Below are positions 1 to 8,264 of a DNA stretch of 20,576 bases, piece by piece (the stretch's first letter is position 1; each line of letters starts with the position of its first letter). The notes below the pieces were generated by a model, which ran no database searches, had not been told where the DNA came from, and worked only from the letters and a program-made list of their open reading frames with translations. The translations under genes were made by a program, and so were the position numbers. Location: positions 1 through 20,576 of the forward strand of contig JAYMTA010001332.1 in assembly GCA_036897625.1 (NCBI GenBank). Direction: 5' to 3'. This DNA comes from Pelargonium cotyledonis (lineage: Eukaryota > Streptophyta > Magnoliopsida > Geraniales > Geraniaceae).

Positions 1-6
1 AAGAAA

Positions 7-50
<44 letters not shown>

Positions 51-276
51 TGAAAAATTTTTTATAAAATTTTTTTAAAAAAAAAAAAAAAAAAAAACCG
101 CAGGTTAGATAATTTATAATTTGGTGAAAATAATGTTGTACTCGTATATATTTTTATCGGCCTTAAAATATATGCGTGTGTATATTAGATGAAAATCAGA
201 AGCTGCCAACGTAAGAGCCAATAGTCATCGTACTCATGATATTTATATATTTATATATATATATATATGTACATAC
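1..276 (-). other. FAR intron 3 (partial), low-complexity
   Basis: The donor at 276-275 reads GTATGT. The stretch contains long A and T runs at 11-97 and a TA-rich microsatellite at 246-268. The expected next exon, which should begin with a Tyr-Asp-Val-Ala-Leu type motif after the split Arg codon, was not found here, so it presumably lies outside the window. Confidence 0.6.
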
Positions 277-904
277 CTTTCGTCAAAGTTGGTTGTGGCT
301 GCAAAATTGACAATAATGTTCAACTCTCTCCACATTTGTTCTCTCATTTTAGAATCAGTCACTCCCAAATTCAGGTAGGAAATGTCTCCGGCCACCGGAG
401 CTACTTTTTCCGACACAAAGAAATCAAAACTCTCTCCATGTTTTGCTCTGAGATCTCTGAACAACTCCTTCCCAATAACCTAAAATAGTTATTTACAATT
501 GAATTAGTCTTCATGCAAGATCAAAATACTAGAAGATATATACGTACGTAGTATACAAATGTTGAATTGACCAAATAAATTAACAACAATACTTTGAAAT
601 ATGCATACACACACACACCTCATTTTGAAAGCGCTGGGTGAGAGATTGGGAGTCCCGAGCTCGAATGAGAAGATAAATCTTTGCCACATTTGGTTGAATC
701 CTTAGTATCTTCTCCAAGAAAACTAGCGATACAACAAATTAAAAATGAACATATAGTCGTAATTAATTATACAGAGAGACCGATGCAATTAATTAAATAT
801 AGAGACGTACTCTTAGCAAGAAATCCAGTTCCACCTGTGATTAAAATGGTCTTGTTCTCGAGAAATTGCACTGTACTCGTGTTACTTTCGCTACCGAAAC
901 CCAT
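277..904 (-). CDS. FAR: Fatty acyl-CoA reductase (alcohol-forming), N-terminal exons 1-3, partial
   Basis: The exons on the minus strand are 904-811, 722-619 and 479-277. They join in frame (phases 1, 0, 2) with GT-AG borders and encode 133 residues plus a split codon. The product starts MGFGSES and has FLENKTILITGGTGFLAK, the Rossmann NAD(P)H-binding glycine motif (GGTGFLA, about residues 24-30). It continues FLEKILRIQPNVAKIYLLIRA, then AGDISYLNLG and the family signature VNFAATTNFDER near residue 120-133. These match plant FAR/CER4/MS2-type reductases, which reduce long-chain acyl-CoA to primary fatty alcohols with NADPH for cuticular wax, suberin or pollen wall lipids, usually at the ER or in plastids. 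The family is about 490-600 residues, so roughly three quarters is missing beyond base 1. No plastid transit peptide is seen: the Rossmann motif begins by residue 22, which favours an ER-type FAR over an MS2 type. The start codon has a strong context (A at -3, G at +4), with no upstream ATG in the likely leader. The subfamily cannot be fixed from this part. Confidence 0.93.
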
Positions 905-1028
905 TGTTTCTACTGCAAATATCAAGAATATGAATGTCGGGACGTTGTTGCGAGGATTCGACGTGGAAATATGAAGAAGATGTTAGCTATGAAGGTGATG
1001 ATGGGAGGTTTGTTTGGTTTGGTGTAGT

Positions 1029-1035
1029 TTATATA
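1029..1035 (-). promoter_or_regulatory. TATA box of the FAR gene
   Basis: The minus strand reads CTATATAAAC here, 125-131 bases upstream of the FAR start codon. A transcription start about 30 bases further on (near 1000) would give a leader of roughly 100 bases that is free of ATG. This is the only good TATA motif just upstream of the gene. The exact start site is inferred. Confidence 0.65.
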
Positions 1036-1297
1036 GAGGTTTTTGTTTGTGAAAGTTGACAATAATTGATGAATTGTATGATGCAATATTGTATACTGTA
1101 CTGGTGTATGTGTTAATTTAATTGGGTTGATTTGGGCGGCTATGGACGTCAAATGAGTCAGTCTGAATTTAATTGAATGGTCAACAATGTCATCCCCCAA
1201 TTCAACCGTAACAATTTGATTTAAATTCGGTTTGTTTCGTTGTCCCAAAATGTTTATCATAAGATAATTATACAAGTTTAATGAAATTCAATATTGC

Positions 1298-1596
1298 ATC
1301 AAAAGTGCATTAGATTAAATTAAAATTTTAATACTTTTTTTATACACAACAATTAGTGTTAAAAATATGGTGACTACAGTAACCGACGACAAAAAATACA
1401 AGAGAGGTGAATTAAGTGAAAATTCATTGTTAATTTAAATGTTATTTATAATTAATGATATTAATGAGAAAATGACATAGAACCTAAAAAGGCATGCATA
1501 TTGTTACAATAAAAAATCATTGTCAAATTAAATGTCAATAATAATTACTTTTTAGTGAGACGATTCTCCAATTGATATGAAGATAAGAGGCGTTAT
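1298..1596. repeat. Diverged direct repeat, copy 1
   Basis: This AT-rich segment is repeated in the same orientation at 2759-3066. Shared words include GAAAATGACATAGAACCTAAAAA, AATATGGTGAC and TAATAATTACTTTTTA. Identity by eye is roughly 80 percent, with small indels. No coding capacity is seen. The origin could be a segmental duplication or two copies of an old transposon fragment. Confidence 0.75.
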
Positions 1597-2071
1597 GAAA
1601 GAATGACAAAGGGACATGTGACACCTGAATCTGAACGCCACCCTGCTCCCAAGAAACCCAAATATGGAGTTGGCATCCACCCCTACAAATCAAATCCCTG
1701 CAACCGCTTGCCAATCATTTATAATAATAAGGAAAACAGAAGAGATTACTATGTCATAAGGAGTGCTATCCATATCTCCTCCATACTTAGATGGAGAAAG
1801 AGTTTGATCTCTCTACTTTCATTCTCTACATTATATTTGTTGTGTTATGAATTCCTGCAGAAGTTTCTTACTCTCATATCCGATGTGGATTTCAATGCCC
1901 CAACATTCATTTTCACTTAACGCGTATGTTCAATTCCATCTCAAATTCTAGGAAGAGAAAACTAGATTTCTAGATCTCGAAGGGTTTACAAATCATTGAG
2001 AAAAACAAATTGTGGAATTGACATAGTCTTATCAAGTGAATCAAATGGGTTTCATTCTTAAGAATAGCACA

Positions 2072-2162
2072 TGTTAAATTTCATAAGTGGGATAAACACA
2101 ATGGTTTGAGCTTCCCATACTAAAAGGGGAACTTAAATAGTTGGGTTTCACTCACTTCAACA
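2072..2162 (-). repeat. TRIM 3' LTR, internally deleted
   Basis: This is the downstream LTR in minus-strand sense. It starts TGTTGAAGTGAGTG, ends AAATTTAACA, and lacks about 55 bases present in the other LTR. Confidence 0.78.
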
Positions 2163-2378
2163 CTCCCCCTACGTGCAAGTCTCACATTTTTCTTTTTATC
2201 GGTGAGCTTGACACGTGCACAATCGGGGGCTTTATAAATCGGCATTCCCCCTCACGTGTAGTTATTCCTCTTCCATACGATGGCTACTGCAATCATATCC
2301 ATCTACAAGCGGGTCGGAGAACACAGAAGGAGGCAACATAAACGGATCACTTTCAGGCCAAAGTCTGGATCAAAACCA

Positions 2379-2390
2379 GCTCTGGTACCA
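2379..2390 (-). other. Primer-binding site (initiator Met-tRNA type)
   Basis: TGGTACCAGAGC on the minus strand lies immediately after the LTR end. It differs at one base from the usual plant initiator Met-tRNA primer site. Confidence 0.85.
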
Positions 2391-2536
2391 CGTTAAATTT
2401 CAATAATGGGCTAAACATAATGACTTGGGCTTCTCATACTAAAATGTCAACCTTGTTAGTAGAGTTTGGTTTGCACCATTATATATAGCCACTTTCCATT
2501 GTAATTTTCTAATGTGGGACAACACCCACTTCAACA
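2391..2536 (-). repeat. TRIM 5' LTR
   Basis: This is the upstream LTR in minus-strand sense. It starts TGTTGAAGTGGGTGTTG and ends AAATTTAACG, where the final A of the usual CA has changed to G. It is the longer LTR and contains a TATATATA stretch (2480-2487) that may be the old promoter. Confidence 0.8.
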
Positions 2537-2540
2537 GTAC

Positions 2541-2758
2541 AAAGACTAGTTGGTGTTCGTGATTCGTTCTTTAAAAAATTCATCATCCTTCGATTTTCAT
2601 CAGCCCAAGTCATTCTTACACACAAACAACAAGACAAATCTAGTGTGTTTGCTTTGACCCAAATCAAAACAAGTGCATCAGCTAATTCTATTGCTGAAAA
2701 TCGAACATGAGTTTCATGGGTGAAAGCCAGATATTCTCATCGTTGAATGACAATGGTT
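2541..2758. other. Intergenic, nothing recognised
   Basis: This AT-rich sequence between the TRIM and the second direct repeat copy has no coding or repeat signal that I recognise. Confidence 0.4.
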
Positions 2759-3066
2759 AATCAAAAGTATATTTGATTAAATTGAAATTTTAATACCTTT
2801 TTGTACAACATAAGGAAACAACAAATAACAATTAGTCATTAAAATATGGTGACCACTGTGATCGGAAAAAAAAAGCACGAAATGTGAATTAAGTGAAATA
2901 TCATTGTTAAATTAAATGTTATTAATCATTAATACTGTTAATGAGAAAATGACATAGAACCTAAAAAGACATATTGTTACATGAACAATCATTGTTAAAC
3001 TAAATGTGATTAATAATTACTTTTTAATGACATGAATCTCCAATTGACACGAAAATAAGAGACATT
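2759..3066. repeat. Diverged direct repeat, copy 2
   Basis: This is the partner of 1298-1596, about 1.46 kb downstream and in the same orientation. Both copies keep the order of shared words, with an extra ~15 bases near 2810-2830 in this copy. The segment after 3066 does not follow the one after 1596. Confidence 0.75.
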
Positions 3067-3628
3067 TTAAGTAAAAGTTATTATTCAATTTAACGTAATT
3101 AACAATAAACTTTTGTCCAAAACAAAAAAAAAAACAATAAACTAATATCAGTGAGATGCCTGGAAATGAGAAAATTGACTCTTTTTTGGACAAAGTTGGT
3201 ACAATTCAAATGTTGTTTATTTGTTAAAAGATTATAAAATTGGTGGAGTGATTTTCGCTAATCTAATTCAACTCCACCCAAATATAAAAATAGGCTGCCT
3301 GCTGCAACCAAACATAGAGTTATTTAATGCTTTTGCTTTTGCAATCATCAGATCATCAGACCACATCTCTCAAACTCTAAACTCTAAATGGAAACTCAAT
3401 ACTTTTATTTCGGTCCGTACCATAAGGTTCTTAGCTGAACCCACAAATTTGTGGTTTATACATTTAAGTCGTTTTACTACATCCGTATTAACTCTCATTT
3501 AATAGTTACAGTTAAAAACCATCAATTTACCCAAGCCGTTTTTACTATACCCAGATTGACCCCATTCAATAGTAGGTCACAGCTAAGAATCATCCATTTC
3601 TCCTAAGACGTGTTGAGCAGGGAAACTC
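3067..3628. other. Intergenic, nothing recognised
   Basis: This sequence has moderate AT content and no ORF resembling a known protein. The phrase GGAAACTCAATAC occurs at 3389 and again at 3621, next to the LINE target site. This is probably a coincidence or a trace of a local duplication. Confidence 0.4.
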
Positions 3629-3644
3629 AATACCTTTCACGCTA

Positions 3645-4080
3645 CCTCCACATGATCATGATCGGGATATTGCCTCACCATCCCATTCTGGCTCAGTAAT
3701 GCTTGACATTTGCAAAGACCTAGGTGCAAATTTCAAAGGTTCTGACCTTGAGGCAATCGAGTAACTCCGAGCTATTGAAGTTGCTTCTATCCGCCATTAG
3801 GTGATCCCAGTAAACCCCGACCACCATCTCAGCTTGCGGGTTTTCACATTAGTTCATTACTTGAGTGTTGCTTGTGCTTCACTCCGCCTCCAAAGCTTTA
3901 GTTATTTCTCTCATTTCTTGTATCGATGATCCCTTTAGCATCTCGTTTTTCCTTTCTTTCTTGTGGATCTCATACCCGATAGCTTGTTTGGCTTGACGGT
4001 CGAGGTTGCATTTTTTATGTACTTTTATTTTATTCTTTTGGATTTATAAATAAAAGATACCGTTCGCCTATAAAAAAAAA
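3645..4080 (+). mobile_element. 5'-truncated LINE (L1-like) insertion
   Basis: The insert is flanked by a perfect 15 bp direct repeat, ATACCTTTCACGCTA, at 3630-3644 and 4081-4095. It ends in a run of about nine A (4072-4080), preceded by AATAAAAGATACCG and TTCGCC, wording typical of plant L1-type LINE 3' ends. A short open stretch near 3648-3763 ends in TAA and may be the tail of the old reverse-transcriptase ORF. These are the marks of target-primed reverse transcription. At about 436 bp it lacks both ORFs, and the perfect target duplication argues for a fairly recent insertion. A processed pseudogene with a poly(A) tail is the main alternative. Confidence 0.87.
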
Positions 4081-4095
4081 ATACCTTTCACGCTA

Positions 4096-4548
4096 AAGTA
4101 TAAATATCTTTACACACACTTTAACAAAGAGCAAAAAAATTTGGGCATTCACTATTCTATATAATTTTGTACTCGCTTATCTCGCACGTTAAATTGATGT
4201 TGAACCTTAAAAAAACACAGACATGCCATGGTTGTTGGTCTTAGGTGATACGTGTAAGCAGATATGGATCCTCTGCATACATAGCTTATCGGGACACTGC
4301 ACCCCCTCAATTTTCTTTTCATTTTTAATGCATTACGGACTCCATATTTTCTCACCGAATTTTATATAACTTGTTCTCGCATACTTCGATAAAATTATGT
4401 TCAGTTGCGTCTGTTTATGTACGTTGTTAAACATATTTTAAGGAAGATATATAGTTTCGTATAATGATGAGACTGAATATATTTGTAGTGAGAACTGTGT
4501 TACAAATTGGCACTATAAATATTCCAGTTTTACCAATTTTGAAGTATT

Positions 4549-4591
<43 letters not shown>

Positions 4592-5480
4592 GTTTCTTCT
4601 TTTTCGTTTTTGAACTCTACATGGTTGGTCGTTAATTGTTGGATGTGAACACTGAACAGTGACAAATTTTTGGAAAGCTAGCTAATTAAGTTTGACATAA
4701 TTAATATTGTTGCCCAAAACAGAAAGAAGAGAAATATACTTGGTCTTCTTCTTTGTCTTCACAAGTATGGATCATGTAAACATTGAAAGTCAAAGTCTCA
4801 AAGATATATGTTTCTTCAAACCATAACACTGTGTATCCACGTCATTAGTGACACATATTCCATATTTTGATAGTGATATAAGGAATACCTTGAAGCAACC
4901 ACCACGTATTTAACGCGTTTTTCACACGTAGCGATCTAATTGTTCTTTATGGTAAATCAATACTCCAATGAGAGTTGGAATTACTTGAAAGTGTTGATGA
5001 TAGACTCACTCCCATACTTTAAACTAGGATTGTTCAAAACTGTCCCGACTCGGTGACCTGGAGCAGAACTGACCCCATCCAAATCACAAGGACTCGACCC
5101 AATCGAACCTGGATCGAACCCAACCGGACCAGTCTTTTGTCTAGTCCGCCTAGGCCCATAATCTGACTGGTGCGGGCTCTGGGCCACAGTACCATATGTC
5201 ATGTGTTTTGGTCGATTCGAAAACAAACATTTCTTCCTTCAAACGACGTACTGTTTCGCTCGTAACACTGTAAAACTTCTAATTATAAAAAGACAAGTTT
5301 CTCTTTTTATGTCTTAACCCTAATCTAAACTCATGTTGTTGGGTCCATAACTATCGCTATTAAGTATGAGATTCACAAATTAAGTTTTTGGATTATGGTT
5401 TTGCATGCACTAGTAAAGCGGGTGCATGGTGGCCGGCAAATTTAAGGAGATGCGTGCGTGGCAGTCACATGTTGCTAAAT
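4096..5480. other. Intergenic, mostly unremarkable
   Basis: No gene is seen. It contains the CA/TA microsatellite at 4549-4591. At 5026-5180 there is a more GC-rich stretch full of ACCGGACC/TCGAACCCAA words, of a kind often seen in decayed plant repeats. I could not define ends or target duplications for it. Confidence 0.4.
4549..4591. repeat. Compound microsatellite (CA)11(TA)10
   Basis: An uninterrupted CA run passes directly into a TA run. Confidence 0.97.
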
Positions 5481-5571
5481 CATTGGAGTGATGCAACGGC
5501 GGAACCAAAAACTGCAGATCCAACAACATTTGAGATCATCAAAAAATGAGAGAAAAACAGGAACATGGGGT

Positions 5572-5614
5572 GTTTGGTTTGGTTTGGTTTGGTTTGGTTT
5601 TGTTTGGTTTGGTT
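5572..5614. repeat. Pentanucleotide repeat (GGTTT)n
   Basis: About eight GGTTT units, one with an altered base. The reading frame across it (a Gly/Val/Trp/Phe-rich run) is a product of the repeat and not a gene. Confidence 0.95.
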
Positions 5615-5890
5615 CAGTCACTAACAGGTACAGGGACAGTTGGGACATTATTATTGTTTTAGAGGAAACGAGACAGGGACGGTTGGATTGGGTGGAGCTA
5701 CGTGCATCTAATTAGATGTAACGAATTTTATATCAAATAAATAATTAATTAATTATAGGCTGTGAAAATGTGATAATCACATTCATATTGGCACTATCTG
5801 CCACCACCCCACCCCCATATGTCACTCACACTTCATTTCGATACCAATTTATTGGTCACATTAATTCACTGATTTTCTACTCCCATTTCC

Positions 5891-5925
<35 letters not shown>
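5891..5925. repeat. Trinucleotide repeat (TTA)n
   Basis: A run of about twelve TTA units in AT-rich DNA. Confidence 0.97.
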
Positions 5926-6000
5926 TGTTTTTATTGAATTTAGTACCCACAATGTAGTGCTCAATGTTAGATCTGGATGATTTCGGGTTGGTTCGGGTTT

Positions 6001-6106
6001 GGATTGTTGAATCCTATTTCTAATTCGACCATAAAGTGGTTTTTTAGTTTGTCATAGTAGTATCGTGTCAAGTGTCAAGCTTTTGGCATAAAATACACAC
6101 ACTACA
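6001..6106. repeat. Local tandem duplication, copy 1
   Basis: The segment starts GGATTGTTGAATC and ends GGCATAAAATACACACACTACA. It is repeated in the same orientation at 6130-6236 with roughly 75-80 percent identity by eye. Both copies end in a CACTACA-like word that leads into TGTGACGAAA-type motifs. Confidence 0.75.
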
Positions 6107-6129
6107 TATACACATTTGTGACGAAAATT

Positions 6130-6236
6130 GAATTGTTGAATCTTAATTCTAACTTGACCCTTAAGTAGTTTTGAGTAGCTCAGATTAGGATCGCGTCAAG
6201 TGTCGAGTTTTAGGCATAAAATATACACACGCTACA
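6130..6236. repeat. Local tandem duplication, copy 2
   Basis: This is the partner of 6001-6106. It has CACGCTACA where copy 1 has CACACTACA, and keeps TCGTGTCAAGTGTC-type wording (here GCGTCAAGTGTCGAG). Confidence 0.75.
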
Positions 6237-6500
6237 AAAAACAAAAAAAAAAACAAAATTTTTTATAAATTGTGATGAAAATCTATGAGATAATTTTTTT
6301 TCTGTCATACTTCCGTCACAAATTATGACATAAATCATATTTTTGTCACATATACATATTTGTGACTGGAATTTCTGTCACAACCATTCGTGAAAACCCA
6401 AACAACAACAAAAATATTATTATGTTACAACTTCGTCACAAATTACATTATGTGACTGAAATTCCCATATTCGTGACCGAAATTTCCATCATAGATCGCG
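6226..6500. mobile_element. CACTA-like subterminal repeat patch (transposon fragment)
   Basis: The words TTTGTCACA, CGTCACAAATTA, TTTGTGACTGGAAT, TATGTGACTGAAAT and TTCGTGACCGAAAT recur at least eight times in both orientations. The patch follows a CACGCTACAAAAAAC terminus resembling plant En/Spm (CACTA) ends, which begin CACTACAA and carry short subterminal motifs in both orientations. No matching opposite terminus and no 3 bp target duplication were found, and no transposase is present. It is best read as one end of a non-autonomous or truncated element. Confidence 0.5.
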
Positions 6501-6509
6501 AGTTTTTTT

Positions 6510-7283
6510 TTACACCAGTTTATCTGACCCGGAAGTTAGTCGGTTCAGGTTTCGGTGCGAGAGTAGGATAATATTGGGTGTAATGTATTTGCGGGTCTCC
6601 GAATTTGAATTGTTACTGATGCATACATGTGCCTTGGTAACCTCTTAAACGAATCTATATACACAAAGATTTGGGCTCTCAAGCGGTACATTACACATGT
6701 CGTGGGCATAATCACGATCGTCTTGAAGTGTTAAAAGAAGATACATCGCACGGGCTTGCCAAGAGCAGTCTCTCGAGCACCTTACAAACATGGCCACTTC
6801 ATGACAAACACGCCAAATTTTTGGGTTTACATCACAATTCACAACAAGGTTCATCAACATGATTGCCAATCTCTAGAAACATACAAGGCCTAATTCATAG
6901 TCACAATTCAACTAAGCTTCTCACGGACCATTCACCATGCTATGAGTCGTCGCGATAAGACATGTGTTCCATCTATATTAAACTTGAGATGGCCCAGAGA
7001 AGGACGATGTCGAGTCCTCTTCTGAGTTGCCAACACTCCACCACTTATACCATCATCTCCGAGTGATGGGCGAGATGTCTGAAATGTCCTTCATCGTGAT
7101 AGTCGTCATCGATTTTTTCGTTCTCAATTGTGGTTATTCGTAAGACTATCGAAATATTGTCCCATGATTTAGAAAATTATAATCTAACCGCATGTCGACA
7201 TAACAAATGCTTATTAACCCAACGAGAACCTCTTTTATCAAAACCATAGATCGATCTATCATGAATACATATGTGAATGCCCC
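6510..7283. other. Intergenic, nothing recognised
   Basis: This stretch is less AT-rich than its surroundings. It has only short overlapping ORFs without recognisable protein features. It may belong to the same decayed transposon as 6226-6500, but I saw no motif to prove it. Confidence 0.35.
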
Positions 7284-7961
7284 CGGGGACGGATGCACAA
7301 CAAGGTAAGTGGGGGCTGTTGCCCCCAGTGAATTCCTTTATTCTCAAAATACACCATTAAGTTTTATAATTTTGCATATCTATCTCAAGAATTTTTTATA
7401 TTTTCCCCCACTCAAATGTTCAAAAATTTCAGTTTTGCCCCCAAAATTTGAACTTAGGACCTCTCCACTTAAATTTAATGATAGTTTAATTTATTAAGTA
7501 AGCTATAATATCATTGTATTAAAGCCTTTAATTAATTAAAATATGTATAAAGAAAAACGTAAATAACAAAGTGGAAGTTCAAAAAAGAAAATAAAAAATT
7601 TGAGAAGTGTAAATAAATGCAACTTTAAAAAATGAAGAAAAAAACACTATTAGTCTACTAGGATTTCATGATTTGAAGGTAAAAAGAGTGTTGAATAAAT
7701 GATTGTTTGGTTACATTTATTGATATAGACATATTTTACAGCATTGAAAATGATAAAATCTTAAAATTAATACTTTTAGAATATGAAATTTCGTCGCAAA
7801 TAATTGTAAAAGTTTTATTTTCAGTTGTAATGACTTTGATATTGAACATGTATGCTATAGTTTGTTTTTAAATTTTCTTACACTAATGACGCAAAAAAAT
7901 AAATATCGTGTATTAATAATAATTGTGCCCCCACAAACTAAAATCTCTGGATCCGTCCCTG
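7284..7961. mobile_element. hAT-like non-autonomous element (678 bp)
   Basis: The ends are inverted: CGGGGACGGATGCA at 7284-7297, and TGGATCCGTCCCTG at 7948-7961, whose complement is CAGGGACGGATCCA (11 of 14 bases match). The CAGGGRCGGAT-type terminus, followed inside by GGGGGC/GCCCCC runs, is typical of a common plant hAT group. The interior is AT-rich with no transposase ORF. No convincing 8 bp target duplication is seen (gaatgccc on the left, gttggaga on the right), which suggests decay at the flanks. The family name rests on the termini only. Confidence 0.72.
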
Positions 7962-8257
7962 GTTGGAGACAAATAGAAACCCTAATTGGAGCTGGAGACC
8001 CCGGAGAAGATGGCCATTTCAAGGCCTGTTTGGCTTTTTTTTTATATATATTCAACTTAAGGGCTTGTTTGGCTATCAACGATATACAATATTTAGAGGT
8101 ATTTTAGTCATTTCTTATAGTAGACTAATGGTGTTATAACAGAAACTACTGTAGGTAACATTTGGTGGGTTATGTGCAATAGTTTTATCACCAGGTGACA
8201 TGTTTGCAATTAGTCAATTCCTTATAGGGATTCAGTGCAAGTTGCCCAAGTTCTTTT
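7962..8257. other. Intergenic, nothing recognised
   Basis: The words GGCCTGTTTGGCT (8022) and GGGCTTGTTTGGCT (8060) form a short imperfect direct repeat. Nothing else is seen. Confidence 0.35.
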
Positions 8258-8264
8258 ATGCTTG

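Larger units (their letters stand above)
2072..2536 (-). mobile_element. TRIM-type LTR retrotransposon, non-coding
   Basis: Two direct repeats with the same ends lie at 2391-2536 (146 bp) and 2072-2162 (91 bp, internally shortened). Read on the minus strand they start TGTTGAAGTG and end AAATTTAACA (AACG in the 2391 copy), as LTRs do. Directly next to the first LTR is TGGTACCAGAGC (2390-2379), one base from TGGTATCAGAGC, the primer-binding site complementary to plant initiator Met-tRNA. A purine tract, TAGGGGGAG (2171-2163), abuts the second LTR. Flanking 5-mers gcaca (2067-2071) and gtaca (2537-2541) fit a decayed target duplication. The internal part (2163-2390) has no gag or pol, so at 465 bp the element matches TRIMs, which depend on enzymes from other elements. 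LTR divergence suggests an old insertion. Confidence 0.88.

Noticed and set aside
1..97. Poly(A)/poly(T) block as a retroelement tail or assembly gap
   Set aside because: Possible, but no target repeat or element body is seen next to it, and it lies at the window edge inside a FAR intron.
681..974. 97-codon plus-strand frame
   Set aside because: It runs antisense across two FAR exons and the intron between them. The minus-strand exons are clearly conserved.
1298..3066. Reading the ~300-base repeat pair as LTRs of one retrotransposon
   Set aside because: The copies do not begin TG and end CA, there is no primer site next to them, and the only primer site in the interval belongs to the smaller TRIM.
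4981..5226. 81-codon minus-strand frame
   Set aside because: It covers a repeat-like stretch rich in ACCGGACC/GAACCC words. The amino acid sequence has no recognisable features.
5488..5715. 75-codon frame with a Gly/Val/Trp/Phe repeat
   Set aside because: The repeat is just the GGTTT microsatellite being translated.
6645..6869. 74-codon minus-strand frame
   Set aside because: No similarity to a family that I recognise. An overlapping plus-strand frame of equal quality argues for chance.
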